Source: Gammaproteobacteria bacterium MOLA455
Lineage (GTDB): Bacteria; Pseudomonadota; Gammaproteobacteria; Pseudomonadales; Porticoccaceae
Assembly (NCBI GenBank): GCA_000511875.1
Contig: AZIN01000001.1
Location: forward strand, 689,332-753,331
Direction: 5' to 3'
Length of the DNA stretch: 64,000 nucleotides
This document shows positions 55,450 to 63,948 of the stretch, piece after piece. How positions within the stretch are numbered: position 1 is the stretch's first letter; every line of letters begins with the position of its first letter. The notes beneath the pieces were generated by a model that saw only the letters and a program-made list of their open reading frames with translations, was not told the origin of the DNA and did not search any database. The translations under genes were made by a program, and so were the position numbers.

Positions 55450-56586
55450 ATGTCAGAACAGACTTCCAAAGAAATCAGATCAACAGTTACCAGCGATGGC
55501 GATATCACCATCTCTATTGTTAACGTCGCTATGCCCATACCCAAAGAAAATGAAGTATTGATCAAGGTAGAAGCATCGCCCATTAACCCATCGGATCTCG
55601 CTCTTCTGACAACCTTTGCCGCGGATTTGGACAGTCTCACTGTATCCGGTTCCGGTGATGCCACTGTAGCCTCAATGAAAGTGCGCCCAGCGCTGATGAA
55701 AGCCATGACCCCAAGATTGGATCAAGCCATGCAGGCCGGCAATGAAGGCTCTGGTGTGATCGTCGATGCGGGTGCCAATGCCAAACAGCTTATCGGCAAG
55801 ACCGTAGGTGTCGCCGGTGGCGCTATGTATGCCCAGTATCGCTGCGTGCCAGCGCAGAGCTGCCTGGTAATGAATGACGGCACTACTTCTGCTGAAGCGG
55901 CCTCGTCGTTTGTTAACCCTTTAACCGCCCTGGCCTTTGTTGAAACCATGAAAATGGAGAACCACACAGCATTAGTCAACACTGCTGCAGCCTCAAATCT
56001 CGGCCAAATGTTGGTTAAGATCTGTAAGGACGACGGCATTCCCCTGGTCAATATAGTGCGCAAAGCAGAGCAGGTCGACCTGCTAAAGGGTCTGGGTGCA
56101 GAGTATGTCTGCAACACCAGCGATGAGAGCTTTATGGAGGACTTGGTTGCTGCCTTAATCGCCACCGGCGCTACCTTGGCATTTGACGCTACCGGCGGTG
56201 GTAATGGCGGCAAGCTGCCAGGGCAGATACTCGCGGCTATGGAAATTGCAGCCAACAAGACGGCGAAAGAATACAGCCGCTATGGTTCAGATATTCACAA
56301 GCAGGTTTATATCTATGGTGGCCTGGATCAATCGCCAACCATTTTGAACCGATCATTTGGTATGCAGTGGGGTCTCGGAGGCTGGTTGTTAACACCTATG
56401 ATTGGCCGCATCGGCATGGAACGATTTGGCCAGATGCGTGCGCGAGTGGCGAAAGAAATCACCACTACTTTCGCTAGCCAATACAGTCAGGAGATCTCTT
56501 TCGAGGAGATGCTGCAGCCAGAGATTATCCGAGAGTATGTAAAGCAAGCCACAGGTGAGAAATTCTTGGTCTGCCCACATAAGTAG
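55450..56586 (+). CDS. Zinc-type/MDR alcohol dehydrogenase-like protein
   Basis: A 378-residue medium-chain dehydrogenase/reductase. The GroES-like half contains VLIKVEASPINPSDLALL and NEGSGVIVDAGANAKQLIGK; the Rossmann half has VNTAAASNLGQMLVKICK and AEYVCNTSDESFMEDL. The conserved zinc ligands of classical alcohol dehydrogenases are not evident. It lacks the length and features of acryloyl-CoA reductase AcuI (about 330 residues), so a DMSP role is not supported by sequence. It stands alone between sox and ddd genes, with its own operator-like region and a strong terminator. Confidence 0.82.
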   Translation: MSEQTSKEIRSTVTSDGDITISIVNVAMPIPKENEVLIKVEASPINPSDLALLTTFAADLDSLTVSGSGDATVASMKVRPALMKAMTPRLDQAMQAGNEGSGVIVDAGANAKQLIGKTVGVAGGAMYAQYRCVPAQSCLVMNDGTTSAEAASSFVNPLTALAFVETMKMENHTALVNTAAASNLGQMLVKICKDDGIPLVNIVRKAEQVDLLKGLGAEYVCNTSDESFMEDLVAALIATGATLAFDATGGGNGGKLPGQILAAMEIAANKTAKEYSRYGSDIHKQVYIYGGLDQSPTILNRSFGMQWGLGGWLLTPMIGRIGMERFGQMRARVAKEITTTFASQYSQEISFEEMLQPEIIREYVKQATGEKFLVCPHK

Positions 56587-56635
56587 AGTAGTAAAAAGCT
56601 CTAGAACAAGGAGCTAGTAGCAAAACCTAAAATAG

Positions 56636-56674
56636 AGAGCTGCGCCGCTTTAGTCAGTGGTGTGGCTCTTTTTT
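56636..56674 (+). terminator. Strong intrinsic terminator after the MDR gene
   Basis: AGAGCTGCGCCGCT and AGTGGTGTGGCTCT pair over 14 positions with several G-U pairs, around a TTAGTC loop, and are followed by six T. It ends the MDR transcript and insulates the LysR gene. Confidence 0.88.
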
Positions 56675-56772
56675 ATGAGCAATGTTTTTGTCTGCAGCCG
56701 TTGACAGTCCCAAGAGCGACATTTCACATACAGTCGATTGCAAACCACTTGGCTGCATAAGATACTAGCGCG

Positions 56773-57750
56773 ATGAAAAATAATAAAAATATCGAAATCG
56801 GCGCGTTAAAAATCTTCGCCGCAGTCTCAACTTCTGAAACGCTGACCCAAGCCGGCGAACAGTTGGGTATTACCCAGTCCGCTGTCTCACAGACGATTAA
56901 GCAGCTGGAAATTCAAACCGATACTCAGTTAGTGATCACCAGATCACGACCGATCAAGCTGACCCCCAGTGGCCAGGTGCTAAAGGATTACGCCCGCCAG
57001 GTTATCGAAGACACTCAGCGCATGCTCTCGGATGTGCGTATGGCCTCTAAAGGCGGTTTGATCCCGCTCAATATAGGTATGGTTGACTCCTTTTGCGATG
57101 TAGCCGGTGTTCAACTGATGGAGCAGCTCAAGCCCTTCACTTCCAAACTGGCGCTGCGCACCGGACTGGTGTCACCGCTCACTCAGGCCCTGCTCAATCG
57201 CGACCTGGATTTATTGATTACCGGAGATTCACTGGACGAACATCCGCAACTGCAACGCTTCCCGGTGCTGCGAGATCCCTTTGTGGTACTGATACCGAAA
57301 AAATATTCGCAGCGCAGTGGACTTGATATTCAGTGGCTGTCAGAGAACCTGCCGTTTATTCAATACAACCGCCAATCGCGGCTGGGCGCACTCACCGACC
57401 TGATTGCCCGGCGCATGAATATCAAACTGATAGCTAACTATGAACTGGACAGCACTCAGACCTTACTGCGTTTTGTGCAGTCCGGTCACGGCTGGGCGAT
57501 TGTCACCGGACTCTGCATAGTGCGTTATCCGGAACTGCTCAATGAGGTTGACGTGGTACCACTGGCCAGTGGCAATCATGCGCGCTATTTGACCCTGCTA
57601 TCGCGTCCCGATGAACTGGGCAAGTTGCCACAGCTCACCGCTGAAATCTGCCGCAGTCTCTACAGCAACGAGATTGTTCCGCAACTTGAAAAAATTGCTC
57701 CCTGGCTCAAGCAGCAGGCCTATGCCTTAGAGAAAATGCCCGCGATCTAA
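56773..57750 (+). CDS. LysR-type regulator next to dddD (dddR-like)
   Basis: A 325-residue LysR-family regulator. The winged helix-turn-helix is IGALKIFAAVSTSETLTQAG, ITQSAVSQTIKQLEIQT, followed by the effector-binding domain (LIPLNIGMVDSFCDVAGVQL). It converges on dddD, and the two stop codons share four bases. LysR-type DddR genes lie next to dddD in several DMSP degraders, so this is the likely DMSP- or 3-hydroxypropionate-responsive activator, by position. Binding sites would be expected in the dddD-dddB gap. Confidence 0.88.
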   Translation: MKNNKNIEIGALKIFAAVSTSETLTQAGEQLGITQSAVSQTIKQLEIQTDTQLVITRSRPIKLTPSGQVLKDYARQVIEDTQRMLSDVRMASKGGLIPLNIGMVDSFCDVAGVQLMEQLKPFTSKLALRTGLVSPLTQALLNRDLDLLITGDSLDEHPQLQRFPVLRDPFVVLIPKKYSQRSGLDIQWLSENLPFIQYNRQSRLGALTDLIARRMNIKLIANYELDSTQTLLRFVQSGHGWAIVTGLCIVRYPELLNEVDVVPLASGNHARYLTLLSRPDELGKLPQLTAEICRSLYSNEIVPQLEKIAPWLKQQAYALEKMPAI

Positions 57751-60377
57751 ACAATCAATCCCGGATCCTCGTCCATATCGGTGAGCAGATCCGTTGTTTG
57801 GCCCTGTGATATGTGCGCGCTGGCAATGGCAAAGGACTGATTGCCATGGTCTGAGGGCAGATGCTCATCAGTCCAACCCAGGGCAGCCACTCTATTGGCA
57901 ACCATTAGGTCGATTTCACTCTCGGAATAATCTACCGCCGCCAGAATCTCGCGGGTCGACTGACCATGGCGCTCGGCTGGGGAAATAGACCGAATCAGAC
58001 TGTTAGTCGGGCGAATCGCATAGTGATCGATCTGAGTCAGGCGATGTCCACTGGGGTGATTGCCGTGCACTGAAAAGGCAAAGCTGCCGAGGTCTGTGCC
58101 GACAAAACCGTCCGCCTCACGGCTGTACTGGGCGCGCAAAGTCTCAATAGACTGGGGCTGGGCCGCGGCAATATCCGCTGCCACAAAACGTTTAACCCAC
58201 TCCTCCGAGGAAGCCTGTTGAAAGGCCACGGTCAAAAAGGTTTGGATATCACCAGTTAGGGTAATGCCCTGCAATCCGGGCACAGTAGTTTCGAGGCGCT
58301 CAAGATCCGCTTCGCTGGAATCGATAAATATCCAGTCATCCCAGGTTTTGTAAAAGTGCGACAGTGCATGGGTGCCCATGGCGGCGCGACCCGAGGGCTC
58401 GTTAAAAGGCTCAAGTCCGGCGTAATCAAAACAGAATGGCAGCTGGGCCAGATTGGTCACAGCTGACAGAGAAGTCCGCGCGCGACAGGCGACACCGGTT
58501 TTCAGGTTGTGATAGAGCGCCATAGCCATGCCCACACCGCCAGCGAACCCACAGTTGACATCGAGAGTACCCAAATGGGCATGTTCCTCTGGCGTCTCAA
58601 CGCCGCCAAAGCGCGACATAATGCCGCTGTTGGCCTGAATAATATCGTCATAGCCGATGTAGTTGGTTTTCGAACTGGCGGCAGGACCGCCGAAACAGTC
58701 GAGGCGACAGAACAGCACACCGGGGTAAATTTTTTGCAGGCTGTCGTGATCCAGACCCAAGCCGATCATCTGTCGCTCAGGGGCATTGATCACAACCATA
58801 TCGACACTGCGCACCAAACGCTCAAAGGCTTCTCGACCCTGGGGCTGGTTGATATCAATTAGGCCACTCTTCTTGCCCATATCAGACTGAAAGCCAAACA
58901 GAGTTCCAATCAGTGGATCGTAAGTGGGTACCACTGACTGCAGCTTAATCACCTCGGCGCCAAAGCGTGCCAAAAAGGCTGAAGAATGAGGTCCTGCAAT
59001 CACATTGGTGAGATCGAGAATCCGCACGCCATCCAGCCAACCGGTCTTGTCCATCAAGCTGGTTTGGGCATCGCCCTCGGCAATCTTTGGTCGGGTAATG
59101 GTCTCTGCTGCCGCCACCCGTTTTAATTCTTCCAGAGCCATATCAAAGCTGACCATTTTGCGCGCTACTGGTGACAGCATAAGGTGGGCGGAGTCTTCCA
59201 ACCAGGCGATGGGACCAGGCTGCTTCATCAGACCATACTCTGGGTCATTGACCTCAACGATCAGGCCGGCATCGCGGCAGTGATCGCTATTAACCCATTC
59301 GTTGGTCGTGCGATGGGGTGCACCGGGAATTTTGCCTTCACCAAAAATAACGCCCCACTCCTCTGAGCTCTTGGTGAGAAATACCAGCTTCATTTTCTCG
59401 GCGATAATATCCGCCCACTTTTTTGGCAGTGGATAGACGCCAATCGAGGTCTCTCCGTCCCACTCACTCACAGGCGCGTGCAGATCTGAAGTATCCGGCA
59501 ACCCTTCGGCCACTAGCTCTTCGTAGAGACCCAACACTTCGAGACAGCGGCGCGCGTGGGTGCGGTGAGATGGGCAGACACAGTAGAATTTGCGGCCGTC
59601 AGCGCAGTCGTAGCTACGGTAGAAGGGATCAAGGTATTCCTGAAGGTCTTCATAGCTGAGATCAAAGGGAATATTGGCCTCGGTACGGCGTTCGATTTCC
59701 AGTTCGCGCATGGTTTTGTAGCGCTCGGGCAGTGCATCCACAACATAGGAGTTGTAGGAGAGTCCTTCCATCATGGCGGCCACAACAGGGACTTCAATGC
59801 TGTCGCCGCTGCCGGTTTTTTCGCGGCCAAACAATGCCAGAGCCAAGGCACTAGCGCCGAGACAGGTAGCGTAGGAAGAGCCCAGTGGCAACGGTGAGAA
59901 ACAGGGGTTAAGACCCATCAATACGCGGTTAAAGCCCATATCGGTGAAGGCGCCGGCTGTGGCGGCTACTACTGCTTCTGTGGCTTTCCAGTCGCGGCGC
60001 AGCTGGTCGTTGCTGGCGAAGCCTGGCATGGAGAGGGTAATCAATTCTGGGCGCTGATAGCGCAGCTGCTGGAAGTCGAGACCGAGCTTTTCCATCACGC
60101 CTGGGCGGAAGGATTCGATCACTATATCGGCTTGATCAATTAGACTCAGAGCCTGTGAGAGGCCCTGGTCGCTTTTCAAATCCAGACGTAGGCAGCTCTT
60201 GTTGCGATTTAAAATAGCGTTGGCCGCATGCTTCCACTGGGGACCCTGAGGTGGGTCTATGTGAATGACTGTGGCACCCAGATCGGCCAATACCATGGCA
60301 ACAGCAGGTCCAGCAATTTGCTGGCCGAAGTCGATAACGCGAACGCCGACGAGTGGAAGCTGAGGTTGTTTTTGCAT
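57747..60377 (-). CDS. dddD: DMSP CoA-transferase/lyase, DddD-type two-domain CaiB/BaiF protein
   Basis: An 876-residue fusion of two class III CoA-transferase domains (about 5-400 and 445-800). DddD uses acetyl-CoA to convert dimethylsulfoniopropionate to DMS and 3-hydroxypropionyl-CoA. Domain 1 reads VRVIDFGQQIAGPAVAMVLA and TDMGFNRVLMGLNPCFSPLP; at the usual Asp position it has LGSSYAT, without Asp. Domain 2 has Asp606 in HAHLGTLDVNCGFAGG, matching the single catalytic Asp of characterised DddD (about residue 602). Identification rests on the double-domain layout, the DddD-like motifs and neighbours: LysR, Fe-ADH (dddB) and MmsA-like (dddC) genes. A C-terminal tail of some 40 residues is somewhat longer than I recall for the family. 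A transporter gene dddT is not in the window. Confidence 0.88.
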   Translation of the reverse strand: MQKQPQLPLVGVRVIDFGQQIAGPAVAMVLADLGATVIHIDPPQGPQWKHAANAILNRNKSCLRLDLKSDQGLSQALSLIDQADIVIESFRPGVMEKLGLDFQQLRYQRPELITLSMPGFASNDQLRRDWKATEAVVAATAGAFTDMGFNRVLMGLNPCFSPLPLGSSYATCLGASALALALFGREKTGSGDSIEVPVVAAMMEGLSYNSYVVDALPERYKTMRELEIERRTEANIPFDLSYEDLQEYLDPFYRSYDCADGRKFYCVCPSHRTHARRCLEVLGLYEELVAEGLPDTSDLHAPVSEWDGETSIGVYPLPKKWADIIAEKMKLVFLTKSSEEWGVIFGEGKIPGAPHRTTNEWVNSDHCRDAGLIVEVNDPEYGLMKQPGPIAWLEDSAHLMLSPVARKMVSFDMALEELKRVAAAETITRPKIAEGDAQTSLMDKTGWLDGVRILDLTNVIAGPHSSAFLARFGAEVIKLQSVVPTYDPLIGTLFGFQSDMGKKSGLIDINQPQGREAFERLVRSVDMVVINAPERQMIGLGLDHDSLQKIYPGVLFCRLDCFGGPAASSKTNYIGYDDIIQANSGIMSRFGGVETPEEHAHLGTLDVNCGFAGGVGMAMALYHNLKTGVACRARTSLSAVTNLAQLPFCFDYAGLEPFNEPSGRAAMGTHALSHFYKTWDDWIFIDSSEADLERLETTVPGLQGITLTGDIQTFLTVAFQQASSEEWVKRFVAADIAAAQPQSIETLRAQYSREADGFVGTDLGSFAFSVHGNHPSGHRLTQIDHYAIRPTNSLIRSISPAERHGQSTREILAAVDYSESEIDLMVANRVAALGWTDEHLPSDHGNQSFAIASAHISQGQTTDLLTDMDEDPGLIV

Positions 60378-60450
60378 GGCTTGCTACCTTTGAACATCAT
60401 TTTTATTGTTGTGTTGAGCTACTGTCATTTTGTTATCTCGACCCGACATG

Positions 60451-60560
60451 CCTGTCCTGCCTGTCCTGCCTGTCCTAGCCTGTCCTGCCTGTCCTAGACT
60501 GTTCTAGACTGTTCTAGACTGTTCTAGACTGTTCTAGACTGTCCTAGACTGTTCTAGACT
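60451..60560. repeat. 9-10 bp tandem repeat tract next to dddD
   Basis: It starts with units of CCTGTCCTG (9 or 10 bases, one variant with an extra A) and passes into seven units of GTYCTAGACT (four GTT units in a row, flanked by GTC forms). It lies about 75-185 bases upstream of the dddD start on the minus strand. There are no spacers, so it is not a CRISPR array. Confidence 0.85.
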
Positions 60561-60632
60561 GTCACACCGCTCTGCCCTAATCTGTCATACCGACAGAGTG
60601 CAGCGACGAGGGATCTCTGTGTTGACTGCGGT

Positions 60633-60787
60633 CAAAGCCGTGCAGATGCTCTGGGATCGGTCCCATGCGTTTGTTATTATCAGCGTTCGCGCAACTCGCT
60701 GACGCTCAAACAGGGCGCTCTCTCAATCTGACAATAACAACCCCATAAGCGGGCCCTGATTGATCCCAGAGCATCTCCACGACTTTG
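60633..60787. repeat. Large imperfect inverted repeat (MITE- or REP-like)
   Basis: Arms of about 51 and 60 bases can pair: CAAAGCCGTGCAGATGCTCT opens the left arm, and the right arm ends with AGAGCATCTCCACGACTTTG. AGATGCTCTGGGATC (60644-60658) pairs perfectly with GATCCCAGAGCATCT (60762-60776), and the inner part TTGTTATTATCAG pairs with CTGACAATAACAA with one mismatch. No coding capacity. It resembles a non-autonomous palindromic element. Confidence 0.8.
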
Positions 60788-61221
60788 CTGCAAGATCTTG
60801 TCTGTGCTGAGGGGCAATGAGAGTGGCTCGTTGGTGCCACACTCGGGCCTAAGCAGCGCTAATCCGATCACGTATGGGCGGCATAGTAGGAGCGAATTAT
60901 TTGACGCGCCATCAATTTAAAATTGGCCTCAGGCATGGTTTTTTTTATGCCTCAACAACCCTGATAATCAAACCGTGAAAGACCCAGCATATGGGCCTTG
61001 CAGCCCTATTCCTCTGCGCACCCAGAGACTCTCATACCATTCAATTTAGAGCGGCTTGCGCCCCTCAGTCCCAATGATTTTTAGGGCCTTGGCCTTAGTT
61101 TTTTAATGCCTTCGATCATTTCGCGCCAAAAACAATACAAATCGTATCGTTATACTGTTTAAGTGCTAAATATGCGTGTAATATCGTCTGCACAAACATA
61201 AGAATTCAGGGGAGTAACAAA

Positions 61222-62379
61222 ATGTCCGTGCAAATTATCCTGCCACGCATCCTGCAAGTGGGTGCTGGCGCCAGTCAGCAGGCTGGCAGCATCGTCAACG
61301 CGCTGGAATGTCAGCGGCCTTTAATCGTCACAGACAAAATGATGGTGCAACTGGGGTATGTGGCGCGTATTCAAGAGAGCCTCACCGCACTGGGTATTCA
61401 CTCCGATGTGTTTGATGACACGGTTCCCGAACCCACGGTCAGTTCAATTCAGGCCGGGGTCGAGATGGTCCGCGATGGCAGCTATGATTCGATTATTGCG
61501 GTTGGCGGCGGCAGTCCAATAGACAGTGCCAAAGCGATCAGTATTCTTGGGAAATATGGCGGCGTAATGCGCGACTATAAATTTCCCCGCATAGTCAGCG
61601 AGCCGGGCCTGCCGATTATTGCTATACCTACCACCGCGGGCACTGGCTCTGAAGCCACTCGCGTGACCATTATTACCGATGAAAGCAACGACGAAAAAAT
61701 GCTCTGTGTGGGTATTGGTTTTATGCCTACAGCAGCGTTGGTGGACTATGAACTAACCCTGAGCTTGCCGGCACGCACTACAGCAGATACTGGCATCGAT
61801 GCCCTCACCCATGCCATGGAAGCCTATGTCAGCAAGAAAGCTAGCCTTTATAGCGACACTCAGGCGATTGCCGCCATGAAGCTGCTGGCGCCGAATCTGC
61901 GTCGTGCATTTCACGATGGCAGCGACCGTGACGCTCGCGAGGCTATGATGCTGGGCTCTACGCTGGCTGGTGTGGCGTTTTCTAATGCCTCTGTGGCTCT
62001 GGTCCACGGCATGAGCCGTCCGATTGGCGCTTTCTATCATGTTCCTCATGGGCTCTCCAATGCCATGTTGTTGCCAGCAGTTACTGAATACTCTATCCCA
62101 GCAGCGCCAGAGCGCTATGCCGATTGTGCACGGGCCATGGGTGTAGCCGAGATGAGTGATAGCGATGCGCAGGCCAATGCCAAGCTGATGACTGAACTCT
62201 ATGCTATCAATGAAGAATTACAGGTGCCGACTCCGGAGCAGTTTGGTATTTCTCGGGAGCACTTTTTTGGCAATCTCGAGACCATGGCCGAGCAGGCTAT
62301 TGGCTCAGGTTCTCCCGGCAATAATCCCCGAGTGCCCAGCGCTGAGGAAATTATTCAGATCTACAAAAAACTTTGGTAG
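61222..62379 (+). CDS. dddB: Iron-containing alcohol dehydrogenase, DddB-like
   Basis: A 385-residue Fe-ADH that would oxidise 3-hydroxypropionate to malonate semialdehyde after DddD. Cofactor loop AVGGGSPIDSAKAISILGKY, then IPTTAGTGSEATRVTIITD; metal ligands in TGIDALTHAMEAYVSK (Asp, His) and VHGMSRPIGAFYHVPHGLSN (two His). AGGGGAG precedes the start. The name dddB rests on the position between dddD and dddC-like genes, as in Marinomonas-type clusters; related Fe-ADHs serve other pathways. It is divergent from dddD. Confidence 0.82.
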   Translation: MSVQIILPRILQVGAGASQQAGSIVNALECQRPLIVTDKMMVQLGYVARIQESLTALGIHSDVFDDTVPEPTVSSIQAGVEMVRDGSYDSIIAVGGGSPIDSAKAISILGKYGGVMRDYKFPRIVSEPGLPIIAIPTTAGTGSEATRVTIITDESNDEKMLCVGIGFMPTAALVDYELTLSLPARTTADTGIDALTHAMEAYVSKKASLYSDTQAIAAMKLLAPNLRRAFHDGSDRDAREAMMLGSTLAGVAFSNASVALVHGMSRPIGAFYHVPHGLSNAMLLPAVTEYSIPAAPERYADCARAMGVAEMSDSDAQANAKLMTELYAINEELQVPTPEQFGISREHFFGNLETMAEQAIGSGSPGNNPRVPSAEEIIQIYKKLW

Positions 62380-62443
62380 TGCGTTTTGCAAGAGCCACTT
62401 ATTAACAATTCATTTTTGACACTTTATTAAAAGGATACAAACC

Positions 62444-63940
62444 ATGGCCACAGTCGGACATTTTATCAACGGTCAACAGATCACTGACAGCGAACGCACT
62501 CAGGATGTCTATAATCCCTCCACTGGCGCAGTCAGCAAGCAGGTTTCACTGGCATCAAAAGCCACCGTTGAAGAGGCCATCGCAGCGGCTCAGACAGCCT
62601 TTCCTGAATGGCGCAATACTCCTGCTATAAAGCGCGCTCGAGTGATGTTTAAGTTTAAAGATCTGCTGGAACAGAACGCCGATAAAATTTGCCAAATGAT
62701 TGGCGAAGAGCACGGTAAGATTTCCCACGATGCCGCCGGTGAACTGCAGCGCGGTATAGAAAACGTTGAATACGCCTGTGGCGCGCCAGAACTGTTAAAG
62801 GGCGAGCACAGCAAAAATGTCGCAGCTGCTGTGGATTCCTGGAGTGAGTTTCAACCCCTGGGTGTAGTGGCCGGTATTACGCCGTTTAACTTTCCCGCTA
62901 TGGTGCCGCTGTGGATGTATCCCATGGCGATCGTCTGCGGCAACTGTTTTATCCTCAAGCCCTCTGAGCGCGATCCTAGTTCTACTCTGTATATAGCATC
63001 GCTGCTCAAAGAAGCTGGCCTTCCCGATGGCGTGATGAATGTGGTCAATGGCGACAAAGTGGCAGTGGATACGCTGCTCCATGATGAGCGTATCAAGGCA
63101 GTTAGCTTTGTCGGTTCAACACCTATTGCAGAATATATTTACAGCACCGCCAGTGCCAATGGCAAACGCTGCCAGGCTCTGGGCGGCGCCAAGAACCACG
63201 CCATTGTGATGCCCGATGCGGATATGGACAATGCTGTGAATCAGCTGCTGGGTGCCGCCTTTGGTAGCTCTGGCGAACGCTGCATGGCGCTCTCTGTGGC
63301 AGTAGCAGTTGGCGATGCTGCCGGTGATGCCTTGGTGAGTAAAATGAGCGCCGCTATGGAAGCCCTAAATGTCGGCCCTTACAGCGACAGTAACAATGAT
63401 TTTGGCCCGGTGATTACTCAGCAGCACAAAGACAAAGTGGTTGGCTATATAGACAGTGCTGAGCAGCAAGGAGCCACCATTGTAGTTGACGGTCGCAAGC
63501 CTGAAATAGCCGGTCATGAAAACGGTTTCTTTGTCGGCGGCACATTAATTGACAGCGTTACTGCGGACATGGAAAGCTATAAAGCTGAAATTTTTGGCCC
63601 TGTATTACAAGTTATGCGTGTCGACAGCATGCAGGCAGCGATGGATCTTATCGACGCCCATGAATATGGTAACGGCACCTGCATATTCACCCGCGACGGT
63701 GAAGCCGCGCGCTACTTCTCAGACAATATACAAGTGGGTATGGTGGGCATTAATATTCCCTTGCCAGTACCTGTTGCCTACCATAGCTTTGGTGGTTGGA
63801 AGCGTTCACTGTTTGGCGACCTGCACGCCTATGGCCCGGATGCTGTGCGCTTTTATACTAAGCGTAAAACCATCACTCAGCGCTGGCCTTCGGCCGGTGT
63901 CCGCGAAGGTGCCCTGTTCTCTATGCCTACAATGAGTTAA
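62444..63940 (+). CDS. dddC: CoA-acylating methylmalonate/malonate semialdehyde dehydrogenase, DddC-like
   Basis: A 498-residue aldehyde dehydrogenase of the MmsA group, which turns malonate semialdehyde (or methylmalonate semialdehyde) into acetyl-CoA (or propionyl-CoA) and CO2. Marks: PLGVVAGITPFNFPAMVPLW, the catalytic Cys280 in FGSSGERCMALSVAVAV, and NPNPYGNGT-like IDAHEYGNGTCIFTRDGEAA; MmsA enzymes lack the general-base Glu of ordinary aldehyde dehydrogenases. AAAGGA precedes the start 64 bases after dddB. In DddD clusters this is DddC; valine degradation is the alternative role, but no other mms genes are here. Confidence 0.87.
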   Translation: MATVGHFINGQQITDSERTQDVYNPSTGAVSKQVSLASKATVEEAIAAAQTAFPEWRNTPAIKRARVMFKFKDLLEQNADKICQMIGEEHGKISHDAAGELQRGIENVEYACGAPELLKGEHSKNVAAAVDSWSEFQPLGVVAGITPFNFPAMVPLWMYPMAIVCGNCFILKPSERDPSSTLYIASLLKEAGLPDGVMNVVNGDKVAVDTLLHDERIKAVSFVGSTPIAEYIYSTASANGKRCQALGGAKNHAIVMPDADMDNAVNQLLGAAFGSSGERCMALSVAVAVGDAAGDALVSKMSAAMEALNVGPYSDSNNDFGPVITQQHKDKVVGYIDSAEQQGATIVVDGRKPEIAGHENGFFVGGTLIDSVTADMESYKAEIFGPVLQVMRVDSMQAAMDLIDAHEYGNGTCIFTRDGEAARYFSDNIQVGMVGINIPLPVPVAYHSFGGWKRSLFGDLHAYGPDAVRFYTKRKTITQRWPSAGVREGALFSMPTMS

Positions 63941-63948
63941 AGGACTGA

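Larger units (their letters stand above)
60378..61221. other. Divergent dddD-dddB region rich in repeats
   Basis: About 840 bases without a gene. It contains a tandem-repeat tract (60451-60560) and a 155-base imperfect inverted repeat (60633-60787). The last 250 bases before dddB look like plain A/T-rich promoter DNA. The short reading frames here are not convincing. Confidence 0.6.

Noticed and set aside
55450-56586. AcuI acryloyl-CoA reductase
   Set aside because: Tempting because of the nearby DMSP genes, but the protein is about 50 residues longer and its motifs do not match AcuI well; left as an MDR enzyme of unknown substrate.
60451-60560. CRISPR-like array
   Set aside because: Units are 9-10 bases and directly adjoining, with no unique spacers and no cas genes, so this is a minisatellite.
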